DNA from: a virus
Virus record (IMG/VR): IMGVR_UViG_3300023181_000025
Coordinates: 1-64,000 of that record
Strand: one strand, 5' to 3'
DNA: 64,000 nucleotides
In this document: positions 48,437 through 57,815 of the stretch, piece by piece
Numbering within the stretch: the stretch's first letter is position 1
Layout of the letters: the number at the start of each line of letters is the position of its first letter
Translations under genes and position numbers: made by a program
Notes under the pieces: generated by a model
Database searches by the model: none
What the model was told of the DNA's origin: nothing
Seen by the model: the letters and a program-made list of their open reading frames with translations, nothing else

Positions 48437-49232
48437 CGGTTTTTTCTTTCTTTTTTGTTGATTTGGTTACGATTGTCTCATGAATAAGAAGACAGTCATT
48501 CGTTGGAATATCTTTAAAATCATTCCAAGCTTCGTGTCCATCCCACTCTTTTTTAAGAAGTGCGTCTTTTAGGTCGGCAAAGGTCTTCCCTTTTGCTGCA
48601 AGAACATTTTTTAAACTGTCTTGTGGGCTTTTTGGCGCTTCATCTAATAATGAGCTAGTTATTTCCTTTGGTGAACTATTAATTTCTTCCGCACCTAAGA
48701 TATTAATATTTAGACCAGACTTAACCGCCCGAATAAATGCTCTGTTTTCGGCCATACTCTCAAGGAATAACTTGAAAGGGTAAACCGTATTCTCGTCTGT
48801 AGCATTCGCTAGGCCAGAAAATGATTGTGGCCGAAAATTAACCCCATCAATTTCTACTTCATCAAAATCAATATTGCATTTTACTGCTACATAGCCCTCT
48901 TCCGTATTAAAACGATGATGTTCCACCTTTGATAACCCCCTTAGGTGGGCAATATGTTTGAATCCAGCCAATCTAATAAGAAGATTCTCGTCTCCTGCCA
49001 AACTTTTAAGAGAGTTCTTTTCTTCTTGCGGAAGATCATCATAATTAGAAATTTCGTTTTTTGCCAGCCACGATGAATTTATTTCAATATACTTATCTGG
49101 GACTTTACTTTTCCAATCGAATAAGGCTGCATTGGAATATACTTTCTTTTCAGGGACGGATTCTTGTTCAACGATTTTTTTTGTCCTTGTCTTCTTTGCG
49201 GCAATTTCTTTTGTGTTTTCTTGGTCTGACAT
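48417..49232 (-). CDS. Possible recombination mediator (Erf/Rad52-like)
   Basis: 271 residues. The Lys/Glu-rich N-terminus is followed by a conserved-looking core (residues 75-175): 'GLSKVEHHRFNTEEGYVAVKC', 'FDEVEIDGVNFR' and 'LESMAENRAFIRAVKSGLNI', with 'GAEEI'. The 'AE..A..RA.....G......EE' pattern is what I associate with phage single-strand-annealing or Erf/Rad52-like proteins. The C-terminal third has Lys/Ser-rich segments. Placed in the replication operon. No strict signature is present, so this is tentative. Confidence 0.35.
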   Translation of the reverse strand: MSDQENTKEIAAKKTRTKKIVEQESVPEKKVYSNAALFDWKSKVPDKYIEINSSWLAKNEISNYDDLPQEEKNSLKSLAGDENLLIRLAGFKHIAHLRGLSKVEHHRFNTEEGYVAVKCNIDFDEVEIDGVNFRPQSFSGLANATDENTVYPFKLFLESMAENRAFIRAVKSGLNINILGAEEINSSPKEITSSLLDEAPKSPQDSLKNVLAAKGKTFADLKDALLKKEWDGHEAWNDFKDIPTNDCLLIHETIVTKSTKKKEKTDGTANP

Positions 49233-49235
49233 AAT

Positions 49236-50279
49236 TTATTTTTTAATGTAATATAGAAAAACTTCAGCCTCTTCCAGAAAATCTTTATCTTCCGCTCCGG
49301 CTAAAATGTTGTTTCCTCGTGGGTCGCTAGATTTTATGTTATTCTTTAAGTGGAATAAACTATTAAACGTTCCATTTTTAGAAACTATTTTTCTTTTTGA
49401 TTCTATGTAAGTATCATGCCTTAAACCAAGTAATTTGTCAACATTATTTTTCCCCCAATTTTCGCTTACTTGAATTGGTTTAAAATCAAAGAATTGGAAT
49501 TTTAGCTCTTCTACATTTTGGTCATCGTAACATACCAATATATAAGGGATTCCTAATTTTTCTATCTCTCTCACTGACTCAGGCTCTATTCCCTTACCTA
49601 GAAATATGTCTATCCTTTCGCAGCCTTTTAGAAATGGCAAAATGGACGTAGGGATTTTACTTGATATACTTATAATGGGTTTGGTCCCTGCACTTACCGC
49701 ATCCATAGCAAATTTCCAATTTTTAAATAAGTCACATCTAATCCCAATTGGGGATTTAGGCAACCGGCTAATTGTATGGAAATTAAAATCTGGAATTATT
49801 TCTATAACCTCTACCCCAAAATCTGGCCCGACTAAAACAGTTTCGATATTAACATTTATATCAATTTTACATTTATCAAAAATGTATTGGGCTACGACTT
49901 CAGGGTTTTCATCATTTATCTTTAAATGGTTTAGGTTTTTTGACAATTCTAGTATCCACTCATTATCAGAAATTAAACATATCGCATTTTTCGCAAGATA
50001 TGCGTAGTGTCTTATATTTTTTGTATTAACTGGAAATGAACCATTCAAAGGGTTTCCACCATTAAGGTTAATATTGCATATGTAAATATCTTTTTGGGCA
50101 AGAATTGGTGCCGTTATGTCAATAACTTGTTTCCAATATGGAAACCCTCCGTCATTTGAGACTATTATGTATTTTTCAAACGGGAGAGGAAAATAATTAT
50201 AATTTATTTTTTCTACCTCTTCTTGTGGGTTTCCATACAAAGAAAATTTAATATTTTCTATTTCAGTTATTGATCTCAT
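49236..50279 (-). CDS. Hypothetical protein, possibly a GT-B-type transferase
   Basis: 347 residues from ATG 50279; a TTG immediately upstream is an alternative. It is alpha/beta with repeated hydrophobic strands ('KYIIVSNDGGFPYWKQVIDITAPIL', 'ICLISDNEWILELSK', 'IPYILVCYDDQNVEELKFQFFD') that suggest two Rossmann-like domains. It overlaps the preceding glycosyltransferase by 17 nt, so a glycan-related partner is likely. No family recognised with certainty. Confidence 0.45.
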   Translation of the reverse strand: MRSITEIENIKFSLYGNPQEEVEKINYNYFPLPFEKYIIVSNDGGFPYWKQVIDITAPILAQKDIYICNINLNGGNPLNGSFPVNTKNIRHYAYLAKNAICLISDNEWILELSKNLNHLKINDENPEVVAQYIFDKCKIDINVNIETVLVGPDFGVEVIEIIPDFNFHTISRLPKSPIGIRCDLFKNWKFAMDAVSAGTKPIISISSKIPTSILPFLKGCERIDIFLGKGIEPESVREIEKLGIPYILVCYDDQNVEELKFQFFDFKPIQVSENWGKNNVDKLLGLRHDTYIESKRKIVSKNGTFNSLFHLKNNIKSSDPRGNNILAGAEDKDFLEEAEVFLYYIKK

Positions 50280-52131
50280 CAAATATTTTGTTGTTTTTAA
50301 AGATTACCTTTTTAAACCTAAATTCCTCATTTTTATTTTTTACTTCAGAAAGCCAAATGGGGTCTATTGATTTACTTGATTTCGGAATAATTTTATAACT
50401 ACCGCACTCTAAATAAATTTGTTCATCTACTTCATCCGCTACAATATAAACTTTTTCATTTTCGCAAAGGTCTTTTACAAATTTAAGACAGGCTAGTCGT
50501 TGCTCAATTTTTGGAGGGGATATAAAAGCTACAAATCCTTTATCCGTATCGTTTTCGAAATAGGTGGTGATTTCTGTTTTTTTTCTATTCGTGTTATTTT
50601 TTCGGGCGAATTCAGTAGTTGTTTTATAAACATTCTCTTTTGTATCACCGAATTCTATTTTTTTAAGAAGTTTTTTAATAACTTGACTATCTTTTGTCTC
50701 GTCTTGATTCAGAACACCTTTTATTAGGTCTATACACCAGTCCGTAGTATCTTCTATATCTTGGAATGGGTAGCTTGGATTAAATTCAAATCTATTAATT
50801 GAATAATTATTATCCGGTTCTGGACAACTATCTATCCAATCTTCAATTAATCCGCAAATGCGCTTTACATTAAATCGTTCACTTGCCCAAGATGAACCAT
50901 CCTTTGATCTAGAGTCTATATTATTTGATTCACAGAAGTTTTTAATTAGCTCGGCAATATGATTTGGTGAGGGTTGGGCTTTTTTGAATTGACTTTGGCA
51001 CTCCCTGTATTCTGTATGGGTTATTGTATCAACAAATGGTTGTTCGCAGAACTCTTCTCCACAGGAATAATTAACGGTGGCTACTGGCGTTCCTGCCATT
51101 AGGCTTTCTACGATTGGCATTTCTAGGCCGCCTGATGTTACCGGATGAACATAGTAATCAATAACATTGTAGATTTCGTTCATTTGGGGGTCCGAAACGC
51201 CCTTGTAGCTCTTTACAGTATATTGGGATTTTTCGCTGCCGCAATGTTGACAGTTTTCTTTATCTGTAATAAACGGTTTTAATGAATAGCCTCCACAATT
51301 ATTACATACATAAGTGGCTAGAACATCTTCGTTGTTTATATTATATTCTTCCAGAAATGAGGGGATATCCCACTTGCCTTCTTCGACCCAATTAGTGTGA
51401 AGCAAGAGTTTTGCTTTAATATTTGGATTTGAGTTTTTAAAAATTGAAAAGGCCTCAATTAGTGTTCCTACTAATTTACGAAGCTGATTTCTAAAAACAA
51501 AACCTACAATAACAGTGTTTGAGTCAAGATTATTTTTTTTCTTAATTGCTAATTTATCCAGCGGTTTAAAATTTTCTGTATCAATTGCTCCCGGAATTGT
51601 TTTGACATGAGTGTGACCGAGTCTCTTAAATTCATTTTCCGCGAATTTACTCCAAACCCATAAATTTTTAATTTTGTGGGCGTTTTCTCTGGCCTCTTTA
51701 TATAAAGGTAAAGAGTCTGCGGTAGCCCATATAGCACAATTGACTTTGTTCCACCAAGGCTTGTCGGTATATCCATCAAATGCCCAGAAATCATTGACAC
51801 CGATATAAATATCTGGCCGTTCTTTTTCTATTATATCGTCTATATAAAGTCCACCGTATTTACTTATACTATTTAAATACTCAGATTCTTCAAGGGCATT
51901 TTTTGCCCCTCGTTCTTCCGGCATGGCCCCATAGGCCCGCCACGGAACCGCTGAAAGCCTTTTATCTTTATAGGTGAATGGGGCGCAAGCAAATTCAATT
52001 ATCTCATATTTCCCCGTAGCATATAAATACGACAAAACAGCTTTGGCGTTTTTACCAAAGCCGGATGGAGTTTTACAAAAATCACTAGCCCAAAGAATTT
52101 TTTTCTTTTTGCTGTTACTTGTTTCCATCAT
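50263..52131 (-). CDS. GT4-like glycosyltransferase with zinc-ribbon insertion
   Basis: 622 residues. Residues 1-200: N-terminal GT-B Rossmann domain (KILWASDFCKTPSGFGKNAK at 11-30; ADSLPLY at 138-144). Residues 205-400: C-terminal domain with 'GLEMPIVESLMAGTPV' (335-350), the GT4 donor-binding signature. A CxxC...CxxC zinc-ribbon (C276, C279, C294, C297) is inserted between. A similar ribbon occurs in some phage-encoded GT4 proteins in my memory. Residues 450-622 are unassigned. It starts on the last base of the previous stop (TAATG). Confidence 0.75.
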   Translation of the reverse strand: MMETSNSKKKKILWASDFCKTPSGFGKNAKAVLSYLYATGKYEIIEFACAPFTYKDKRLSAVPWRAYGAMPEERGAKNALEESEYLNSISKYGGLYIDDIIEKERPDIYIGVNDFWAFDGYTDKPWWNKVNCAIWATADSLPLYKEARENAHKIKNLWVWSKFAENEFKRLGHTHVKTIPGAIDTENFKPLDKLAIKKKNNLDSNTVIVGFVFRNQLRKLVGTLIEAFSIFKNSNPNIKAKLLLHTNWVEEGKWDIPSFLEEYNINNEDVLATYVCNNCGGYSLKPFITDKENCQHCGSEKSQYTVKSYKGVSDPQMNEIYNVIDYYVHPVTSGGLEMPIVESLMAGTPVATVNYSCGEEFCEQPFVDTITHTEYRECQSQFKKAQPSPNHIAELIKNFCESNNIDSRSKDGSSWASERFNVKRICGLIEDWIDSCPEPDNNYSINRFEFNPSYPFQDIEDTTDWCIDLIKGVLNQDETKDSQVIKKLLKKIEFGDTKENVYKTTTEFARKNNTNRKKTEITTYFENDTDKGFVAFISPPKIEQRLACLKFVKDLCENEKVYIVADEVDEQIYLECGSYKIIPKSSKSIDPIWLSEVKNKNEEFRFKKVIFKNNKIFDEINN

Positions 52132-52619
52132 TAAGAATTATCTTGTTTGTCTTTAAAAAGCTTCTTTTCTTCGGTATAGTCGGCAACAAAAATCCTATTA
52201 AGGCCAAATCTAAACCACTCACATAACAATAGAGCTTCCGCGAAAGTAAATGGAACCGAAGCCTTCTTTTCCCCTTTGGAAACCGATAAAGCTATCCCTT
52301 TTGGGGTCAGAGCCTCACCTTCCTTAAAAGGATAAACTCCAAACGTAATTTGAGAGCTAGTATCACCTGTAGTATGGAAAAACTTGGCTTGTCCCTTTTT
52401 CTTTTGGCAAATTTCCATCATACCGGCTATCTCCGTTGGAGAAAATTTTAAGTTTATCTTATTTTCAGGGTTTTTATCAAAGGAGCCTGTTTTGTTTTTA
52501 TCGTCCCATCCGGTTTGTTTAACTAGCTGAATGTAAAATCCTTGCGCTTTACCTGTTGATGTAACTGAAAAACTACATGCTGCACCGCCAACCTTTGGAT
52601 TTGGTTTATAAAATTTCAT
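52131..52619 (-). CDS. Putative ssDNA-binding protein (PC4/Whirly-like pattern)
   Basis: 162 residues. It has basic and aromatic beta strands (residues 10-40 and 65-115), then a 'VPFTFAEALLLCEWFRFGL' helix (122-140), resembling the beta-sheet plus C-terminal helix of PC4/Whirly-type ssDNA-binding proteins. An acidic C-terminal stretch ends the protein (DKQDNS). It is placed next to the polymerase genes and driven by its own strong promoter, as expected for an SSB. The similarity is pattern-level only. Confidence 0.4.
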   Translation of the reverse strand: MKFYKPNPKVGGAACSFSVTSTGKAQGFYIQLVKQTGWDDKNKTGSFDKNPENKINLKFSPTEIAGMMEICQKKKGQAKFFHTTGDTSSQITFGVYPFKEGEALTPKGIALSVSKGEKKASVPFTFAEALLLCEWFRFGLNRIFVADYTEEKKLFKDKQDNS

Positions 52620-52627
52620 AAGCCAGA

Positions 52628-52656
52628 ATATTAGCTTAAATCAGAATATATGTCAA
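52628..52656 (-). promoter_or_regulatory. Sigma70-like early promoter for the SSB-like gene
   Basis: On the minus strand, TTGACA (52656-52651), 17 nt, then TAATAT (52633-52628), 9 nt before the start at 52619. One of the best sigma70-like promoters in the window. Confidence 0.8.
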
Positions 52657-52690
52657 CAATAATTATTAACTTTCAATGAGAAAGTATAAT

Positions 52691-55273
52691 TTATTCTTTT
52701 ATTCCTTTTAAATCAGCTAAGGAAATGCAAATTTTGTAATTCTGAATTTTCATACTATTCACCCAAGTGATATCCCCGTTTGCACTACCTACAATAAATA
52801 AAACATCTCCCTCTTTTGGGTCTAAATGACCATCTTGAGCATAATTTTCATATTTATCGCCAAGCATCATGGCATCAAAAGAGCCAGTTTCATCAAATAA
52901 ATTCATTTTAATATATTTATTTCCGGCCTTGGATGTCCCCTTTTTAACCTCTCCAACCTGATACACGCCTTCAACTTTCCATCCCGGTTCGAAACTTTTT
53001 ACTTCTAGCGCATTTTTAAGGGTAGATTTTGAACCAATGAAAACTTTTTTAAGTGTTGTCGTGAAGCTATATCCCAATAGGGTTTTTTCGTAATACCAGC
53101 TTGCAAATAATGGATGCTTGATGTTTTGATGATAAATTTCCTTATATTTGACTGAGCCTTTGCGAATTGTTTCCAATCTAGTTTTACCGGCGACTCTTTT
53201 GCCGGTAGAGTCAACCCAAGAGTCTATGTTCTTTACCATCATAAGAAGATCGAAATCATAGGATTGGCCATTTTCCAAGCAAAAAGCTTGCTCTTTTGGC
53301 TTAAGAAGGTTCCAAATCTGACCTTCAAAGACCGTTCTTTCTCTATTTGGGGAAACAGAGTTCAACATGCCAGCTTGAATAAGCGCACAAACGACCCCTA
53401 TATTCAGTTTACTCTGTTTTGCCGCATTAAATACTTCAAATTTATTAGTTTTATTTATTGAAAGGAAATTAGTTAGCGACTCTAAGGATTTTTGGCTCAC
53501 CCCTTTAATACTACTAAAACCATAACGAATATCTGAACCCTCTAGCGAGAAATCTGGTTTGCTTTTTATTAAGTCGGGGGGCAATAGCTTAATTCCAAAG
53601 AAATTAAGTTCTTGTTGAATAAGGCTGATATGGTCTTGCGTGTCAGACTTATTTTGCGCCATTCTTAAGCATTCACAATAAAATACTTGAGGATATTTAT
53701 ACTTATAATATAAAGTTAGGGCCGATAGATAACTATATGCGGCGCTGTGAGATTTATTGAACGAATAGTTGGCGGATTCTTCAAGAAGGTTCCAATAAAA
53801 ATCTGCAATTTCTGTCGGAAGGCTTTTGGATTTTTGGGCTTCGTAAATCCTCTCTTTCCACTTTGCTACTTCTTCTGCCTTTTTTTTACCAATCGCACGC
53901 CTCAGACCTTCAGAGTCCTCAAGACTAAAGCCAAAGACCTTGTGGCCTATGCTGAGGGCTTGTTCTTGATAGATGGGGATATTATGGGTTGGCGCAAGAA
54001 TTTCTTGCATTTCTTTTGTCCCCCAATATTCTTTATATTCATTCTTTACATAGTCTCCTACATAGGCCATTGCACCCGGACGAGCAAGGGCAATAACGTC
54101 ACTTAGTTCGCTCCAATTTTTTGGCTTTACCTCTTGAAATACTCTATAGTTTGCGCTTGCTCCAATTTGGAATAGTCCATACGGCAAGTCACCAGTTTGA
54201 GAGACTTGATAGATCCAAGGATCATCAGGGCTAAAATGTTTTATATCAAATTTTACTCTTTCGTCGTCTAGTGATTTTTCATCAATGACTTTTAGTGATT
54301 TTTCGATTCTGTCAATAAGAGTTACACCATGTAGCCCAAGCAAATCTAATTTAATAGATTCTTGTTGGGCATAGTTCATATCAAATGAGCTAATTACCTC
54401 ACCTTCGCCGTCAAGTTCGCAAGGAAGAAAGTCGTCTAATGGATCATAGCTAACCAAAAAAGCTGAAGCATGAGAACCCTTTTGCCTCATTAATCCTTCA
54501 ACTTTTGAAGCAATCCTAACAACTTCAGAATGTTCCTTGGCAAACGCTGCAAAATCTTCGCTTTCTTCTTGAGATTTTTTTAAAGATAATGGTTGACCGA
54601 ACTTTGTAGGAATGCTTCTTGTCCCTTGCATAAGGGTCTCTTCTGGTAAATTTGCTACAATTTTTCCACAATCTTTTAAAGCTATTCTGGACGCCAATGT
54701 AGAAATTGTCGGCAGCTTACAGAATTTTCCCCTATATTTATTTTTTAGGTGTTCAATTACTTCAAATCTTCTGTCAGTGCATATATCAAGGTCCACATCC
54801 GGGGCAAGATTTCCGTCCAAGTAAACAACGCCATCAACTGTTTTTGATTTAGCTCTTGCCCTTGAAATGAAACGCTCAAAAATTAGACTGTTTTCTACTG
54901 GGTCGATCCCAGTTACCCCAATCAAATACATAACTAGACTGCCCGCCGCCGATCCTCTTCCGGCCCCAGTAGGGATATCCTTTTCGTGACAAAAATTAAT
55001 AACATCCCAAATTAGGAGGAAATAATCTGTGAATTTAAGCTCATCAATTACCTCTAGTTCTTGCTTTGCGCGATTTACGTAATCGACATTATTTCTTACG
55101 CCCCTTTCCTTCATTCCTTTTACACAGAGTGCTTTCAGGAACTGAATATTAGAAACTTCCGGGGAAATGTTATTATCCCGGTAGTAATGTTCATCAATTT
55201 TAATTTCTGGCAGTCTAACGCCATGAATTTTAATCTCCAAATCGGAGAACTTATTTAGAAAGGACTGTTCCAT
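52691..55273 (-). CDS. dnaE: DNA polymerase III alpha-like catalytic subunit (lacks PHP)
   Basis: An 860-residue family C polymerase core. Residues 100-112 'IPTGAGRGSAAGS' match the conserved palm motif. 'APDVDLD' (157-163) and 'SIKLDLLGLH' near 315-325 carry the catalytic Asp residues. 'YQEQ' near 415 and the 'SYLSALTLYYKYKYP' helix belong to the fingers and tail. An OB-fold-like stretch ('VEGVYQVGEVKKGTSKAGNKYIKMNLFDETG') is near 760-790. The usual N-terminal PHP domain (about 270 residues) is absent here and supplied by a separate gene at 55862-56596. It overlaps the exonuclease gene by 23 nt. Confidence 0.93.
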   Translation of the reverse strand: MEQSFLNKFSDLEIKIHGVRLPEIKIDEHYYRDNNISPEVSNIQFLKALCVKGMKERGVRNNVDYVNRAKQELEVIDELKFTDYFLLIWDVINFCHEKDIPTGAGRGSAAGSLVMYLIGVTGIDPVENSLIFERFISRARAKSKTVDGVVYLDGNLAPDVDLDICTDRRFEVIEHLKNKYRGKFCKLPTISTLASRIALKDCGKIVANLPEETLMQGTRSIPTKFGQPLSLKKSQEESEDFAAFAKEHSEVVRIASKVEGLMRQKGSHASAFLVSYDPLDDFLPCELDGEGEVISSFDMNYAQQESIKLDLLGLHGVTLIDRIEKSLKVIDEKSLDDERVKFDIKHFSPDDPWIYQVSQTGDLPYGLFQIGASANYRVFQEVKPKNWSELSDVIALARPGAMAYVGDYVKNEYKEYWGTKEMQEILAPTHNIPIYQEQALSIGHKVFGFSLEDSEGLRRAIGKKKAEEVAKWKERIYEAQKSKSLPTEIADFYWNLLEESANYSFNKSHSAAYSYLSALTLYYKYKYPQVFYCECLRMAQNKSDTQDHISLIQQELNFFGIKLLPPDLIKSKPDFSLEGSDIRYGFSSIKGVSQKSLESLTNFLSINKTNKFEVFNAAKQSKLNIGVVCALIQAGMLNSVSPNRERTVFEGQIWNLLKPKEQAFCLENGQSYDFDLLMMVKNIDSWVDSTGKRVAGKTRLETIRKGSVKYKEIYHQNIKHPLFASWYYEKTLLGYSFTTTLKKVFIGSKSTLKNALEVKSFEPGWKVEGVYQVGEVKKGTSKAGNKYIKMNLFDETGSFDAMMLGDKYENYAQDGHLDPKEGDVLFIVGSANGDITWVNSMKIQNYKICISLADLKGIKE

Positions 55274-55865
55274 AGGCTAAGTGTTTAAATACGTCTGCGT
55301 TAATTGTAACATCATAAAGAGCGTCATGCAACTTCTTTTCGTCAACTGGGATATTGAAGCTTTTCGCCACGTCAATTAATTTTCCCTTAAAGGCCTTGTC
55401 ATACCTACCAAGCATTTTATACATGAATGAAAGACGCTCTCGCTCATCGGCGGGTAATTGAACCTCAAAGAATCTTCCTCTCGCCATACAAAGCGTATCA
55501 ATACACCTATAGATAAAATCTCGAAAATCTAACTTGCGGCCAACATAATTATACAGATTCATAAGGATATAAATGTCATACCCCAATATATTGTGACCAA
55601 CAAGTAAATCATCAGTTTCAATAAAATCTTTTTGGATGATATCTACTACATGATCGGCTGGAAGTTTTTTCTTATTATAAATCTCCCAAGAGAATCCAGT
55701 AACCTTGGCTGCGTCTGGGTTTACCTTTAGATTGTGAATATCTATATAAAGATTTTGTCTATCTACAATTTTATTGTTTTTAAGTTTTACATAGGCTAGT
55801 TGCCATGGTCGAGTTAGACTTAAGTTAAGGGATTCCGTTTCCATGTCCCAGATAGTTGCGTTCAT
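55251..55865 (-). CDS. DEDDh 3'-5' exonuclease (proofreading subunit)
   Basis: A 204-residue protein of the DnaQ/RNase-T type. D7/E9 in 'WDMETES', D97 in 'GHNILGYDIYIL' and H180/D185 in 'LHDALYDV' give the DEDDh set. It is encoded between the PHP-like and polymerase genes, overlapping both (4 nt and 23 nt). It most likely provides proofreading for the split polymerase. Confidence 0.88.
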   Translation of the reverse strand: MNATIWDMETESLNLSLTRPWQLAYVKLKNNKIVDRQNLYIDIHNLKVNPDAAKVTGFSWEIYNKKKLPADHVVDIIQKDFIETDDLLVGHNILGYDIYILMNLYNYVGRKLDFRDFIYRCIDTLCMARGRFFEVQLPADERERLSFMYKMLGRYDKAFKGKLIDVAKSFNIPVDEKKLHDALYDVTINADVFKHLAYGTVLSK

Positions 55866-56596
55866 ACTTTATTTATATTTTCCTTCCAACTTTCAAAACA
55901 AAATTCTTTACTGTGGCAATGTTCAAAATTCGGTGAGTCTAAACTTCTTTTGCGTCCCTTGTAATTCAGGTTTAATGAGCATTTGTAGGTTTGCCAAACC
56001 TTAAAGTCTTCGCGGTTCTTATAATAAATGGATTTGGTCTTTACTTTATTGTTTCCAATTTTTGAGGAAACTAAATCGTCAAACGGAAGTGCATTATCCT
56101 CCCAAAAGAAGGTATGTTCAATGTCATTAAATTCCGGGAGACAATTTGTTCCATTAATGACGTTCCTAAAGATATAAGAATCATAAAAGGGAACGACAAG
56201 TTCAAGATTTCTTGTCCACAAATTCTTCAAGACATTAGTGTCCACATAAGATTCGTTATGTATATTACTAAAGTTATGAAGTTTAATAAGATCCTTGTAT
56301 CCCTCTGTGTTTTTGCAGAAAATTAGAATCTTGCTCCAGTTTGGCTTGTTTTCTTCGCTAACTTCGTTAAGAAATATTCGAGTAAGACCAAATCTAGGAT
56401 TTAACTTTGCTTCTGTGAAATTTTCATACATTTCTAGAAACCCAGTCATCTTGGACTCAATGACGAAAGGATTTTTTATATCGTTATCTAAGCAGATATC
56501 AATGATGCTATCTTTGTTGTATTTCGCTGCATCTTCTGACGTATCGAACGTAAGCACACTTTTGCCGCTATAGTGACTAGTGAAAAGTGGAATCAT
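55862..56596 (-). CDS. Detached, degenerate PHP domain of polymerase III alpha
   Basis: A 244-residue protein. 'ILIFCKNTEGYKDLIKLHNFSN' near 89-110 matches the DnaE PHP signature ('LLAKN..GY.NL.KL.S'). 'IFLNEVSEENK' and the following 'VLKNLWTRNLELVVP' also follow DnaE order. The expected metal ligands are altered: no HxH at the N-terminus ('FTSHYSG') and a 'CLDNDIKN' in place of TDHgN. It is therefore probably a structural PHP without metal activity. The remaining polymerase is encoded two genes downstream. Confidence 0.72.
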   Translation of the reverse strand: MIPLFTSHYSGKSVLTFDTSEDAAKYNKDSIIDICLDNDIKNPFVIESKMTGFLEMYENFTEAKLNPRFGLTRIFLNEVSEENKPNWSKILIFCKNTEGYKDLIKLHNFSNIHNESYVDTNVLKNLWTRNLELVVPFYDSYIFRNVINGTNCLPEFNDIEHTFFWEDNALPFDDLVSSKIGNNKVKTKSIYYKNREDFKVWQTYKCSLNLNYKGRKRSLDSPNFEHCHSKEFCFESWKENINKV

Positions 56597-56598
56597 AA

Positions 56599-56829
56599 TT
56601 AAAATAAGGGTTTCTCGGTTGTCAATAGTTGAGGTTGAAGAAGGGATCTAAAAGTGTCAATTTGGTGCCAAATACATTTGGTTTTAATGACTTCCTCTAA
56701 CTCTTCGTCACTAAGCTTCCAACAACAAGTAACTCTGCCATGTTCGCTAACATGAGCGGGCAGGGGATTATATTCTGGCTGATTCTTGGCAAAGATTACT
56801 GTTTGCTCTTTAAATTCTATAGTTTCCAT
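56599..56829 (-). CDS. Small conserved-looking phage protein
   Basis: About 76 residues from ATG 56829, 2 nt after the upstream gene's stop; ATG 56850 is an in-frame alternative inside that gene. 'FAKNQPEYNPLPAHVSEHGRVTCCWKLSDEELEEV' and 'SLLQPQLL' match a small phage family I recognise by eye ('..kNQpeY.pLPa......CWkLs..E'), whose function I do not know. Confidence 0.6.
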   Translation of the reverse strand: METIEFKEQTVIFAKNQPEYNPLPAHVSEHGRVTCCWKLSDEELEEVIKTKCIWHQIDTFRSLLQPQLLTTEKPLF

Positions 56830-56831
56830 AT

Positions 56832-57815
56832 TTATTTTAAATTCATCCACGCCGGACAGCCCAAATAAAGCTTTTCCTCTATTGTATCCCCTTCTTTCAT
56901 TTTGTCAACCATATCCTGTTCTATTTTGGATGTCCCAATTATCTTCCCCTCTTTATTTTTAAGCTCGTAATATACGAATGGATATTTTAATGAGCAAACC
57001 CAAGCTGGAGACCCATCTTTTTTAAGAGCACCCTTTTCTTTTCCACATAAAAAATAGCTATCATTAAATCTAGCAAAATTAGAAGTAGCCTTTTTGGTAT
57101 TAAAATCTTTTAAATATAAGTATATTTCAGAAAGATAAACCTCGAAGCCTTTGAGGTGCTTGTCGGTAAACTTAAATCTTTGCCATGGGTCTTTAGGAAA
57201 TTTAAGAAAAAGGAAATTTACATCGACTTCTTCTAAATCAAGTTCTTTCCATAAAGCTAAAGCATACATAAGACCTTGAACGTTAAAATCCTTGTCTTTC
57301 CCTGTAAATTTTGCTTTACTGGTTTTATAGTCATCAACTCGACCTTTCTTTCCGCAGCAAGAGATCGCGTTTTTATCAATAAAGCCTAAAATTTTATATT
57401 CAGGGTTTTCTGATTCAATTTGAAATTTCTTTTCCGGTTTTTGAAGTTCCCAAAACTTTTCTCCATTGTGGTTTGGATCTTGAACTTCTTGGCAGAAATA
57501 ATCTGCTTTTAAACCCGTGGAAATGAAACCCTTGATCAGTTTCAGGTTCGCATCGTCGTCAACTTGCAAAATCTTTGCATGTTTAAGAACTAAACGCCAA
57601 ACGGAAGGGATTGAGTCAGTTCCATTCGCAACAATTTCAACAATATATTTTTGATGGCGAGGGTTTAATAATACTTCTAAAATTAAATGGCAAATGGTTC
57701 CCCGTTTTGCTCCATCATTAGACCCATCAATATCTCTAAGACCAAGGTGATACTGTGCATGGTAAAGCCATGAACAGGTATTGTATGTTTTTATTCTAGA
57801 GGCGCTTAAGAACAT
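56832..57815 (-). CDS. PD-(D/E)XK exonuclease (RecB/Cas4-like)
   Basis: 327 residues. 'GAKRGTICHLILE' (35-47), D147 in 'ILGFIDKN', 'VDDYKTSK' (160-167) with D162 and K164, and Q180 in 'NVQGLMYA' are the ordered PD-(D/E)XK motifs of the RecB/AddB/Cas4 group. An N-terminal C14 and late C-terminal Cys could form a Fe-S cluster as in Cas4; this is not certain. Likely a 5'-3' or 3'-5' exonuclease in recombination. It overlaps the phosphoesterase gene by 10 nt. Confidence 0.82.
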   Translation of the reverse strand: MFLSASRIKTYNTCSWLYHAQYHLGLRDIDGSNDGAKRGTICHLILEVLLNPRHQKYIVEIVANGTDSIPSVWRLVLKHAKILQVDDDANLKLIKGFISTGLKADYFCQEVQDPNHNGEKFWELQKPEKKFQIESENPEYKILGFIDKNAISCCGKKGRVDDYKTSKAKFTGKDKDFNVQGLMYALALWKELDLEEVDVNFLFLKFPKDPWQRFKFTDKHLKGFEVYLSEIYLYLKDFNTKKATSNFARFNDSYFLCGKEKGALKKDGSPAWVCSLKYPFVYYELKNKEGKIIGTSKIEQDMVDKMKEGDTIEEKLYLGCPAWMNLK

